From NCBI GenBank assembly GCA_009691445.1, contig SICL01000021.1, positions 1 through 37,181 of the forward strand: a DNA stretch of 37,181 bases. The letters run 5' to 3'. A model generated the notes under the pieces. That model was not told the origin of the DNA. It saw only the letters and a program-made list of their open reading frames with translations, and ran no database searches. A program made the translations under genes and the position numbers. Source of the stretch: Candidatus Taenariivivens baikalensis. GTDB taxonomy: Bacteria; Omnitrophota; Omnitrophia; Omnitrophales; Aquincolibacteriaceae. How positions within the stretch are numbered: position 1 is the stretch's first letter; every line of letters starts with the position of its first letter. Shown in pieces: positions 17,315 through 25,424 of this stretch.

Positions 17315-18040
17315 TTAAGCCCTTTGTTTCAAGTTCAGAATGGATTTGAAGGTTTTTTGGATTAAATCCCAACGTGCCCGAAGGTTGCCGGCACCGCCCT
17401 TGGCTTCGCCATAGATTCTCTCCTTAAAATAAACGGGGATCGTGAAAACCCGGAAACCGTTTTTTAGCGCGGTCCATAACAGATAAAGATCTAAAGAAAA
17501 ATCATTCGGCGGATCATTCATCCACTGAAGAAGCTCCCGGGGAAATAATTTCGGTTGAGCATTTATTTCCGAAAAAGGCTGATGCAGTATAAGACAGGCA
17601 AGGGTCTGCATTCCCAATGAGATTATTTTTTCAGAAATTTTCCGGTTCACGCGATACCCCTTCACAAGTGTTTTTTGATTCCCCTTGGCTTCATTTTGAT
17701 ACAACCGATAAGCCCTCAAAACATCGCCCGGATCTGTTTGTAAATCGGCATGCGTCCAGGCAAGCACCCCTCCTTGACTCTCACGAAGACCCGTCATCAC
17801 TCCAAAGCCATACCCCTGATTTTGAGCCACGGTGACCTTGCGTGCAAAGGAACACTCTTGGCGTTTAATTTCCCGGTCGATGGCAGATCCGGTACTGTCA
17901 GACGAACCATTATCCACAAGAATGAGTTCTATTTCATTTTGGTTTTTCAAGATCTCTCGAAATTTTTCAAGGATCAAAGAAATGTTTTTTTCTTCATTGT
18001 AACAAGGAACGACGATCGATAATTTTAGTGGGGATGGCAT
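17315..18040 (-). CDS. Family 2 glycosyltransferase (DPM/GtrB-like)
   Basis: The GT-A fold signature SIVVPCYNEEKNI opens the protein, with LILVDNGSSDSTG binding the nucleotide and AWTHADLQTDPGD carrying the metal-binding DxD-like site. The 241 residues match the soluble catalytic domain of dolichyl-phosphate mannose synthase or undecaprenyl-phosphate sugar transferases, and no membrane helices follow. It probably loads a sugar onto a polyprenyl phosphate, making the donor that the GT-C proteins nearby need. It sits 12 bp after the nucleotidyltransferase gene and 6 bp before the GDPD-like gene. Confidence 0.87.
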   Translation of the reverse strand: MPSPLKLSIVVPCYNEEKNISLILEKFREILKNQNEIELILVDNGSSDSTGSAIDREIKRQECSFARKVTVAQNQGYGFGVMTGLRESQGGVLAWTHADLQTDPGDVLRAYRLYQNEAKGNQKTLVKGYRVNRKISEKIISLGMQTLACLILHQPFSEINAQPKLFPRELLQWMNDPPNDFSLDLYLLWTALKNGFRVFTIPVYFKERIYGEAKGGAGNLRARWDLIQKTFKSILNLKQRA

Positions 18041-18052
18041 CTGCCTTATCTC

Positions 18053-19627
18053 TCAGTTTTTCCTATAAGGATGAAAGGAAGCCTGATTAAAAAAATCACT
18101 CCAATACTCATAGGTTTTTAATTCATCCGGAGTTCCCCAAGGGGCATAACTTTCCACTTCAAAGACATGAACGCGAAGTCCCGCTTTGATCAGATCATTC
18201 ATGCATTCATCAATATAAAATTCTCCGTTAACCCGTTTATTCTCCTTGATCATCTGCCGCGCATGAGAGAAAAACATCCCAGCCTCCCGAAACCAGAAAG
18301 CGCCTAAAACGACGTGATGCTGATAAGGATCGCCAGGCAGGGGGACTTTCACTGAGACATGAACAGTGCGTGTGCTCTTTTCCCCGGTCTCCACCCATCC
18401 GTACGCATGGGGCTTACGCCTCGCCATCGGGTACTGGCGGATCGTAAATATCATGGCATCGACTTGAGAGTCGGCGGCGGTCATCTGAGCGAACTTTTCT
18501 TTCGAGAAGATCATCCCATGATCACAAGCGCCAATAAGAAGCGGCCTATTCGCGGTAATGCTGGATTCTGCGGCCATCGCCGTGCACGCCTGCCCTTCTG
18601 TCTGATAACTCAAAGAGATGAATCTCGCCTCCGGAAAATGGTGAACCACTTCTTTTTCGAACTCGTCAGATTGTAAATCTTCTCGAGTCACGAAAAAGAC
18701 ACGCTCTCCCCGCGGAAGAGACAAAGCAGCACTGATCGCCATTGGTTTTTGATCGACCGGAATGCAGGGTTTAGGCACTGGGTAGTGTTCTAAAGCAAAC
18801 CGGTTGCCCGCTCCGGCCATCAAAATCAGGACATCCATCTTATTCGAAACTTCGTTCGATCTCATCTCTGATTTTTTTTGAAAAAGATTGGACCAGAATT
18901 GATATTCTTCAAGATCCTCGGGGGTTCCCCATTGAAGCATGAAAGGGATCTCATAGACAAGGATGTTCAAGCCATCTTCCTTCATCAGCTGGAAAATCTG
19001 GCTGACATAAAATTCACCGTTAATTTTCAATTCCGGCTTCTTTTCAATCTCCATAAAATATTTTTTAATCAACTTCCCTTTTTTGAAAAAATAGGTTCCG
19101 GAACTCGTCCAATCCTGCATCTTGCTTTCATGCCACGAGTGTTTTTCCCGTATTTCTTCCATCCATCCGTTCTTAACACGAAGGGTTGCATAGAGGTTAG
19201 GACCCAGCAGATGCGGATGAAAACCCCGGTAACACACCACGGCACCGTCACAGGATGGGTCATAAACGGCCTTTTTAAAATCGGAGTAATCCCAAACCCA
19301 GGAGAAGTCACAATAATTCACAATGACAGGCTCTTGATCCTCCACATATCTGAATAATTCCCTGACAGTTCCAATGGGTCCATCGATTTGATAGGGCATC
19401 GAGTGAATGATCTTGTCGGGGACGAGCTCGTCTAATATTTTTTTAATGTCTGTCTCTTCCTGATGGAAATGATTAACTCCGAACACAAATTGATCCTCTT
19501 GGGGAAAATTTCTGACAATATGCTCAACGATGGGCATTCCTTCTATCCGAATAAGCGGCTTGGGAGTTGGGTATCCCGCCCGCAGGAATCTCTTGCCCAT
19601 CCCCGCCATAGGAATGATGACTTTCAT
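18053..19627 (-). CDS. Two fused sugar-phosphate nucleotidyltransferase-like domains
   Basis: Each half has the nucleotidyltransferase signature: IIPMAGMGKRF with TPKPLI in domain 1 (residues 1-~255) and LILMAGAGNRF with VPKPCI in domain 2 (~264-524). The halves clearly arose by duplication, because both end with NGEFY followed ~25 residues later by WGTPE/DxL and YxxWS. Such enzymes couple a sugar 1-phosphate or similar ester to NTP. Whether both halves are active is unknown; domain 2 has Asp369 in GACDHG where domain 1 has NYCDFSW. ATG 19627 is one base after the preceding stop. An upstream in-frame start at 19732 would add 35 unrelated residues and overlap the kinase fusion by 104 bp. Confidence 0.85.
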   Translation of the reverse strand: MKVIIPMAGMGKRFLRAGYPTPKPLIRIEGMPIVEHIVRNFPQEDQFVFGVNHFHQEETDIKKILDELVPDKIIHSMPYQIDGPIGTVRELFRYVEDQEPVIVNYCDFSWVWDYSDFKKAVYDPSCDGAVVCYRGFHPHLLGPNLYATLRVKNGWMEEIREKHSWHESKMQDWTSSGTYFFKKGKLIKKYFMEIEKKPELKINGEFYVSQIFQLMKEDGLNILVYEIPFMLQWGTPEDLEEYQFWSNLFQKKSEMRSNEVSNKMDVLILMAGAGNRFALEHYPVPKPCIPVDQKPMAISAALSLPRGERVFFVTREDLQSDEFEKEVVHHFPEARFISLSYQTEGQACTAMAAESSITANRPLLIGACDHGMIFSKEKFAQMTAADSQVDAMIFTIRQYPMARRKPHAYGWVETGEKSTRTVHVSVKVPLPGDPYQHHVVLGAFWFREAGMFFSHARQMIKENKRVNGEFYIDECMNDLIKAGLRVHVFEVESYAPWGTPDELKTYEYWSDFFNQASFHPYRKN

Positions 19628-19628
19628 T

Positions 19629-21698
19629 CTATCTTGATTTCCGTTTGTGGTTATAAATGAGGAGGAAGACCAATTGATTGATCCCTTTGAGTCCCTTAAG
19701 CCAGTAGCGGGTGTTGACGAAAAGCTCATCAAAATTGAACCCGAATTGGTGGGCGATGTTCATGGTTTCTCGGGGAGTGATGGTTCCGGACACACTTAAA
19801 TGGTGTGAAGTAATCGTTGTCACATGTTTCACATTCAATGTTTCTACTTCCTTCAAAAGATCAACGAGCGGATCGACGATGACACTGTTTTCGAAAAGAT
19901 ACGTGGCGATAAGTGGGATTTTCTTGATCGGATTGTCTGAATTCAAAGGGATGGCTGAAGAATATTGAATGATCAAATCTGCAAAATCTTTTTGAGGAAG
20001 AATATGCGTCTTTTGATCCGCCTCTCTTTGAGCGATTTGCTCGTGCACCTTTTTCAGCGGATAGCCGCGCCTTAAAATATCTCTTTGAGACTTCCAATAG
20101 CGTCTCAGCTCTTCATCGGTATCAAGAAATATTTTCAGGTTAATGATCTCCCGCATTTGTTTTAAATAAAAGGGATGGAGCCCCACAAAAAAAATAAACT
20201 GATTCGGCTCAACGAGAGTTGGATCGGTAAATCTTCCCGTGGTGTGATTGTAATGCCCCACTTCAATCGGGTTCCCGTCCTTAAGCGCAACCGCCATGTC
20301 TAATCCCTGATGAAGATTGTTAGCATTGGGATTTAAATGCGTATACACGTCCCAATTCCCATCGCCTCTTTCCCACTTGTGGAGATCGTCTCCAAAAATT
20401 GGTATCGATTTCGATTTCCCCGTTAGAACTCTTAACGTGCGGTAAAGCGTGTGCTTCCCCGATCCGCTGTCCCCTGCGATACCAATCAAAAAGGGCGCTT
20501 GGGAAATCTGAAGCTCCTCATTTTTTCGTATCCCTAGATCAAACATCCAAATCCCCATAAATAGGGCCGATGACAACATCGCACACAACGATAAATCCTT
20601 GATGGGCAAGGCGGGGCCGAGCGTATTTGCCCAGCCCTTCAATGGTGATCCAAATAAAAATAAAAAATAAAGGACATAAACCACGTTATAAAAAATAAAG
20701 GGCGCCCGAGAATAATGCTTATTAGAAACGTAGAAATAAATAAAGAATGGCAGTGACCACATAAACCACCCGGGCATGGCGGGCACAAAAACTACCATCG
20801 CAATAAAAACAGCCCCTAAAAACATGAGCAATATTTCACGATTCAGTTTCTTGTAGGAAGCCATCTTGAGAAAGAGCAAACAAAGAATGGCCGGGCAGAC
20901 GATCAAATTAAAGGAAGACGATACGGGAAGTGAAAATTCAAAGAGTTTTCTTTGTTCCGGAGAATTAAAGACCATTTCCCTAAAAGCATGCGACGTTAAG
21001 TAAGGCGAAATAGAAACGAGATAAACGCCTAGAAAGGTTAACAGACACAAGCCTAAAAATCGCCAAGAGATCTTTTTTCTGTATAAAAATGAAAAAATAA
21101 AAGGCACCGCGATAAAAACATGCGTCTTGGTGGCGGCGGATAAAGCAAGCGCAACCATTGCCAAAATGTATTTTTCTTCCGTCAACAGACAAACGGACGA
21201 GAAGAAAATGGCCGTTGGAACAATATCAAGCTGCCCATGGATATAATTAATATAAAAAACGATGGGAGAACACCAATAGATCGCTAGGATTTTCTTTCTT
21301 TGTGTCGGAAATAATCTTATAAAATTCGAATAAAGCAAAAGATCGAATAGCAACAGTGGGATACGCATGACGAACTGATGCAAGTGGGTAGCCACCTGCC
21401 AATCACTTGACAGAAGCGGAGAGAAAAGCCATCTTGGCAGCGCCATAATCCAAAGCATCAAAGGGGGATAAGGGAACATTCGAGTGGTCCCAAGCGCATA
21501 AAAAAATTCCCATGGATTTTGAAAATGGTTCAGCACAAATTGGTTAATAAACGGAATAAATAACTGGGTCATATAGGATGAGGCGAAAAAATAGGAGGCG
21601 AATAACTTCGCGAAAAGAACCGCGAAAAACACCAGGGAAGTTTCGAAGACCGGCAAATTGCGCGCTGAAGATTTGCTTTTGGAAATAAGGGAGCTCAT
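19629..21698 (-). CDS. GT-C membrane glycosyltransferase fused to a phosphoribulokinase-family kinase
   Basis: Residues 1-~395 form a polytopic membrane domain with about ten helices. FPYPP and IHGQLDIVPT resemble the ALG6/ALG8/PIG-M type GT-C loop motif. Residues ~402-590 form a cytosolic P-loop kinase closely resembling plant/cyanobacterial phosphoribulokinase: IGIAGDSGSGKHT (P-loop 409-416), GDDLHKW (437-441), THLNPNANN (453-461), YNHTTG (483-488), GLHPFY (506-511) and WKSQRDILRRGYPL (535-548). The usual Glu of the EGLH motif is Val505. A further ~100 residues of unknown fold close the protein. It is the first gene of the six-gene operon; TATAAA at 21734-21729 is a possible -10. No RuBisCO gene is near, so a Calvin-cycle role is unlikely. 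Phosphorylating a pentose or polyol for the glycan pathway is an inference. Confidence 0.82.
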   Translation of the reverse strand: MSSLISKSKSSARNLPVFETSLVFFAVLFAKLFASYFFASSYMTQLFIPFINQFVLNHFQNPWEFFYALGTTRMFPYPPLMLWIMALPRWLFSPLLSSDWQVATHLHQFVMRIPLLLFDLLLYSNFIRLFPTQRKKILAIYWCSPIVFYINYIHGQLDIVPTAIFFSSVCLLTEEKYILAMVALALSAATKTHVFIAVPFIFSFLYRKKISWRFLGLCLLTFLGVYLVSISPYLTSHAFREMVFNSPEQRKLFEFSLPVSSSFNLIVCPAILCLLFLKMASYKKLNREILLMFLGAVFIAMVVFVPAMPGWFMWSLPFFIYFYVSNKHYSRAPFIFYNVVYVLYFLFLFGSPLKGWANTLGPALPIKDLSLCAMLSSALFMGIWMFDLGIRKNEELQISQAPFLIGIAGDSGSGKHTLYRTLRVLTGKSKSIPIFGDDLHKWERGDGNWDVYTHLNPNANNLHQGLDMAVALKDGNPIEVGHYNHTTGRFTDPTLVEPNQFIFFVGLHPFYLKQMREIINLKIFLDTDEELRRYWKSQRDILRRGYPLKKVHEQIAQREADQKTHILPQKDFADLIIQYSSAIPLNSDNPIKKIPLIATYLFENSVIVDPLVDLLKEVETLNVKHVTTITSHHLSVSGTITPRETMNIAHQFGFNFDELFVNTRYWLKGLKGINQLVFLLIYNHKRKSR

Positions 21699-21750
21699 CT
21701 CACATCTTTATCGGCACATATCGGCCATTTTATAGGCGGGATACAAGCTG

Positions 21751-21868
21751 TGATTCTGAGCCCGAAGGCGAGGAATCTCGGAGAGATCCTTCTCCGCCAA
21801 ACAGCGTTGGACGGATCCCTCCTTCGGCGGAGGCAAAAAACGCCTCAGGATGACATTCCGTGAGATTA
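21751..21868. repeat. Palindromic intergenic repeat (GATTCTGAGCC / AGGATGACA family)
   Basis: The segment runs from TGATTCTGAGCCCGAAGGCG to CAGGATGACATTCC and contains internal inverted pieces such as GGATCCTTCTCCGCC-type arms and CTCCTTCGGCGGAGG. The sequence type is distinct from the TCATTGCGAG family. It lies upstream of the six-gene operon and may end transcription of the GspB-like gene's neighbours. No gene is visible here. Confidence 0.6.
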
Positions 21869-21909
21869 CTTGACTAGGATACATCCCGAGAGAAAGGGTC
21901 AGGTGAATT

Positions 21910-22452
21910 TTAAGCGCTGGGATCTAAAGAGAGAGTCATTGGGCGGCCATTTTGCTCTACCACCACACTGCGTTCGTAGATATCCTTAATGACCACATTT
22001 TCTCTTTTAAGCATGTCGCCGATCGTTACCACTTCATTATTTATCAACGCGTAGCGAACGCCGCCTGAACTTGTAATGCCGGTCAGGGACAGTTTTGTGG
22101 GTTTTGCGGCCTTCGTCGGAGCCACGAGCGGAATCATGGGACTCAAAACAGACGCGCTCATCACATCCGAGATTGCGGGCGAGGCAGCGCTGTAACTGCG
22201 GATCCAAAAATAAATGCCGGAAACGCCGCCCAAAATTGCCGCGAGACATACGAAGATGAAAACTCCCTTGAGGATGAAACGCTGCTGCTTCTGAGCGATT
22301 TCTTGTGTCTTGATTTTTTTTTCAAGAACCTGCAGGCCAGCTTCTTCTTCCGCACGGGCTTTTTGACCCGCCACAGCAACCCGTTCGCGCTCCAAAGCCG
22401 TCGTGTGCGGAGTCTGTCCGGCCCGTTCCAGCGCTTGTTGAATCAAGCTCAT
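21910..22452 (-). CDS. GspB-like single-pass membrane protein
   Basis: The 180-residue protein starts MSLIQQALERAG, the typical N-terminus of proteins encoded beside GspA/ExeA ATPases. It has a helical charged cytosolic segment, one membrane helix (FILKGVFIFVCLAAILGGV), a linker, and a small C-terminal periplasmic domain (TGITSSGGVRYALINNEVVTIGDML) resembling the GspB/PilP-like beta domain. In type II secretion, GspA-GspB helps place the secretin through peptidoglycan. No secretin gene is seen here. Its ATG overlaps the ATPase stop as ATGA, which shows the start and indicates coupling; an upstream frame extension is less likely. Confidence 0.78.
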   Translation of the reverse strand: MSLIQQALERAGQTPHTTALERERVAVAGQKARAEEEAGLQVLEKKIKTQEIAQKQQRFILKGVFIFVCLAAILGGVSGIYFWIRSYSAASPAISDVMSASVLSPMIPLVAPTKAAKPTKLSLTGITSSGGVRYALINNEVVTIGDMLKRENVVIKDIYERSVVVEQNGRPMTLSLDPSA

Positions 22453-23258
22453 GCGTGAACTCCCTCCAGATCTTCCTGGGCACATTCGATCATCGATGAA
22501 TCAATGATTTTGGTACCGCGTGCATATGCTGCCAGCATCGCCCGATCCGCTAAAACATTAATAATCCGGGGAATCCCAGTCGTCAGTTTATAAAGAAGGT
22601 CTGTCGCATCTTCTGTAAATATATCCACTTCGCAACCCGCCACACGCAGCCGGTGCTTGAGATAATTCCCAATATCTTCTTTCGCCAGTTCGGGAAGATG
22701 GTAACGGATGGTAATTCTTTGCCTGGCCTGTTTTAAATCGGGCCGTTTGAGAAGATCTTTCAGCTCGGGTTGCCCCACAAGAATAATCTGGAGCAATTTC
22801 TGAGTCGCGGTTTCAAGATTGGTCAGAAGACGGATCTGCTCTACGGCACGGGGCGTCAAAAGCTGTGCTTCATCAATAATCAGAACTGCATTGTAACCTT
22901 TCTCCGTTTCCGTCAAAAGAAAGCGGTTCAGCGCATCGAAATAATGCTTCTTCTTGCTCCCCTCCACCTTGATCCCGAAATCCTCAACGATGGACTGGAG
23001 AAGTTCAAACTCCGACAAACGCGGATTGAAAATAAGCGAGCTGTGGACCGAATCCCCTAGTTTCCGAAGAAGTGTCCGGCAAAGCGTGGTTTTCCCGGCA
23101 CCGATTTCTCCTGTCAACTGAAGAAATCCACGGCGATTTTCTACGCCGTAAAGCATCGCCGAAAGCGCTTCCTTATGGTGTTTACTGTAATAAAGAAAAC
23201 GCGGGTCAGGCGTCATATTAAACGGGGCTTCTTTTAATCCGAAGTAGGACTCATACAT
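22449..23258 (-). CDS. ExeA/GspA-type AAA ATPase
   Basis: The 269-residue ATPase has the family N-terminus YFGLKEAPFNMTPDPRFLY, Walker A GEIGAGKT (50-57), Walker B LIIDEAQ (Asp129-Glu130) and sensor/arginine elements VGQPELKDLL and RQRITIRYHL. ExeA/GspA proteins couple ATP hydrolysis to secretin assembly and peptidoglycan interaction; the same fold occurs in MshM and some transposition ATPases. The overlapping GspB-like gene supports the secretion or cell-envelope role. AAAGGAT lies 7 nt before the ATG. Confidence 0.88.
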   Translation of the reverse strand: MYESYFGLKEAPFNMTPDPRFLYYSKHHKEALSAMLYGVENRRGFLQLTGEIGAGKTTLCRTLLRKLGDSVHSSLIFNPRLSEFELLQSIVEDFGIKVEGSKKKHYFDALNRFLLTETEKGYNAVLIIDEAQLLTPRAVEQIRLLTNLETATQKLLQIILVGQPELKDLLKRPDLKQARQRITIRYHLPELAKEDIGNYLKHRLRVAGCEVDIFTEDATDLLYKLTTGIPRIINVLADRAMLAAYARGTKIIDSSMIECAQEDLEGVHA

Positions 23259-23340
23259 GGAAGGATCCTTTAATTTTATGTCTTTTATTACGGCAGATTA
23301 CTCAGAAGCTTAAGAGAAGAAAAGAAATTACGTTGGGGAT

Positions 23341-23920
23341 TTGAAACAAAATCGTAAAATCGTTTTTCAAGGCCGGGAGATGAAAGCTTCCGAGATGGCG
23401 GCTTTGATTCCTACCCAAGACGGCAAGAGTATGCTGCGGGGAGAAGAAACCCCGTGGTACTTTACGGTCACGATCCGGATTCCCAAAGTCAGCCATAAAG
23501 TGAGAATCCTTTTTATCTGGGACAGAAAGAACGGAAAAGAGCCGGTAAAGACTTTGATTTCCAATCGCACGAACTGGGAGGAAACAAAAATGATTTTGGT
23601 CTACCGCTCGCGTTGGACAGGCACGGAGACTTTTCATCGGGATGCGCAGCAAGATTTGGGGATGGGAGATTGTCAGCTGATCAGCGGCCAAGGCCACGAC
23701 CGGCATATGCACCTGCTCTTCACAGCGTATTCTCTCCTTGTTCGGACACTCGGGCTCGACGCATCCGAATGAATGAGCCCCTAAAAAACTCAAGACCACT
23801 GGGAAGGCCTGCCGTGCTGTGCTCGCTCAAACGCTGGAAGACCTGGTTGACTGGATTGTTGATAAATTTTCCGTAGAACATTGGTCTCCGGCTCAAATCA
23901 AGCTTTCTGTTGCTATTTAA
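23341..23920 (+). pseudogene. Decayed DDE transposase (C-terminal remnant)
   Basis: Frame 1 from 23341 to the stop at 23772 encodes VYRSRWTGTETFHRDAQQ, then LGMGDCQL and HLLFTAYSLL. This is the C-terminal region of IS701/IS4-like DDE transposases, with the last catalytic Glu in ETFHRD. After stops around 23772-23776 homology-like sequence resumes in another frame (RAVLAQTLEDLVDWIVDKF) until TAA at 23920. The N-terminal half with the first two catalytic Asp is missing, so this is an inactive relic. The rest of 23259-24119 shows no other gene. Confidence 0.75.
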
Positions 23921-24060
23921 CTCGCTGAATCCCGTGCACCAAAATCGATTCAGCCATTTTGTAAAGATTCAGTTAAGAGCATTGAATCACTTCAGACTTG
24001 TTTTTCCAGTCACAGCTGTGGATTGCCGGGGGGGCTGTTTTGTTGTCGTTGAGACGCAGT

Positions 24061-24088
24061 CTAATTCACCAGCCGTCTGGTGAATTAG
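24061..24088 (+). terminator. Perfect 12-bp hairpin
   Basis: CTAATTCACCAG (24061-24072) is followed by CCGT and its exact complement CTGGTGAATTAG (24077-24088). A run of seven T lies about 10 nt further on the plus strand. It lies just past the 3' end of the minus-strand aminopeptidase gene and may block transcription from either side. Confidence 0.5.
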
Positions 24089-24119
24089 AAGAGGGCTATT
24101 TTTTTGTCCTTTGTTTCCA

Positions 24120-25181
24120 TCAGACCTGCCAAGCACCGTTCCGGTACACGACCTCGTCGTCGAGGGTTACGGATTCTGTCACGGCAAAAATATCCACGTG
24201 ATGTTTGGCGATTCTGCGGTTGAAAGCCGGTTTTTTATAGAGGGCGTGTTTGGCGCCAAGCGAAAGATGAATTCCACACATTCGCTCGTAGGTTCCAATA
24301 TCACTGACCAGCCTTTCCTGATTGAATGCACGGTTCAATCCAAAGCCAAGTTCGCGGACCCAAACCTCGCCTTCATCGGCGCGGATGTTGGCGAGTACCT
24401 GGTCAAACTCCGGAGTTGAATCAATGACATCTGTGACTCTCCCGCGACTGACCACCAGCGTGATAGGCTTCGCGGGTTCATTCACGGTGAAAGTGGTATC
24501 CCCAAAAACAAAGACTCGAACGCGGCCGTTCACAGATTCTAAATCTTGTGCCTCGGTAAAAACTTCGCCGATGGGAAATTGTCCACCGACATTGTTCATT
24601 TTGGAATAGTCACCCACGTTCATTTTTGCGGGCTGAAAAGGGGCGGCGAAAACCAGGAGCTCTCCGCCGCTTTCAACGGCTCCGCACCGAGCCCGGTCAA
24701 TCCGCGCCTTCAGCGCATTCCCTGTGCCTCGATAATAGGCGGGGTCATAAGCCAGCGAATCAATGTAGTAGTTTGCCTGCAATCCCGGCATGCGGGAAAG
24801 ATGCGGGTGTTCAATCACTTTGAGCGCGCGTTTGAAAAGCTCAACACGAATGCGGAAAGCATCAAGACGAAAGTTCGTGGATTGGATGAGCACTACCAAA
24901 TCCGAAGCCTTGAGAAGTTGAAACGCGGCCATGATTTCTTGCGGAGCCACCGCATCAAAATTAATGAAGGCTGCTTTGGGGAGTGCGCGCCGGTAAGCCT
25001 CAGTCAAGGCTGCTGCCAGAGCGCATTGCGTATCAAAGACGACCACAGCGGCGTGCAAGTCAGAGTGCTCGACGGCAAGCGTCAGAATATCTCCCACATG
25101 CTTCGCGGCTAAATCCAGACTTTCGCGGGAGAGGGGTTCTTGAGGCTGTAATTTATTTTCGGTTGAAGTCATGGACTGCAT
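24120..25181 (-). CDS. M29-like (aminopeptidase T/COG2309) metallopeptidase
   Basis: The 353-residue protein shows the five metal ligands expected for M29 thermophilic aminopeptidases: Glu206 in FPIGEVFTE, Glu277 in VRELGFGLN, His305 in CGIHLSLG, and His328 and Asp330 in KHHVDIF. It would remove N-terminal residues from peptides with two metal ions in the cytosol. It is somewhat shorter than classical members (~410), mainly at the N-terminus. It stands alone: a transposase relic lies downstream and a divergent secreted-protein gene upstream. ATG 25181 and ATG 25172 are both possible, and neither has a strong ribosome site. Confidence 0.8.
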   Translation of the reverse strand: MQSMTSTENKLQPQEPLSRESLDLAAKHVGDILTLAVEHSDLHAAVVVFDTQCALAAALTEAYRRALPKAAFINFDAVAPQEIMAAFQLLKASDLVVLIQSTNFRLDAFRIRVELFKRALKVIEHPHLSRMPGLQANYYIDSLAYDPAYYRGTGNALKARIDRARCGAVESGGELLVFAAPFQPAKMNVGDYSKMNNVGGQFPIGEVFTEAQDLESVNGRVRVFVFGDTTFTVNEPAKPITLVVSRGRVTDVIDSTPEFDQVLANIRADEGEVWVRELGFGLNRAFNQERLVSDIGTYERMCGIHLSLGAKHALYKKPAFNRRIAKHHVDIFAVTESVTLDDEVVYRNGAWQV

Positions 25182-25288
25182 GGTAACGCGTTCATACTAA
25201 AAGGTAAATTCCATATTCAATACCCAAGGGGACAAGTTGAGTCTCGCTGAACCTATCCCCTCAAAAAACGGGGTCTTAAAATTTCAAC

Positions 25289-25318
25289 TTCAATCATTTC
25301 ATAACATTCCCATATAAT
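25289..25318 (+). promoter_or_regulatory. Candidate promoter of the secreted Ser/Thr-rich protein gene
   Basis: A perfect TATAAT lies at 25313-25318. The -35 is weak (TTCAAT at 25289-25294, 18-bp spacer). A transcript starting near 25325 would give a ~100-nt leader before the ATG at 25425. Confidence 0.4.
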
Positions 25319-25424
25319 CTTACTATCCTTATAAAAAATGAGGACTCCCTTAAAAGGGTTCTTGTATTCCCCTCTCCAATGGGTTATCTCTTACTTAAGT
25401 AGAAAGGTAAGGTTAAACAGCTCT

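Noticed and set aside
19628..19732. Upstream start of the double nucleotidyltransferase at 19732
   Set aside because: It would add 35 residues unlike the family and overlap the kinase-fusion gene by 104 bp, while ATG 19627 begins exactly at the conserved MKVIIPMAG.
19929..20495. Calvin-cycle phosphoribulokinase
   Set aside because: The domain belongs to the family, but it is fused to a membrane transferase, lacks the EGLH Glu, and sits in a glycan-type operon with no RuBisCO or other cycle gene in the window.
23302..23799. Minus-strand 165-codon ORF
   Set aside because: It is antisense to the transposase remnant, whose plus-strand frame has clear DDE transposase C-terminal motifs.
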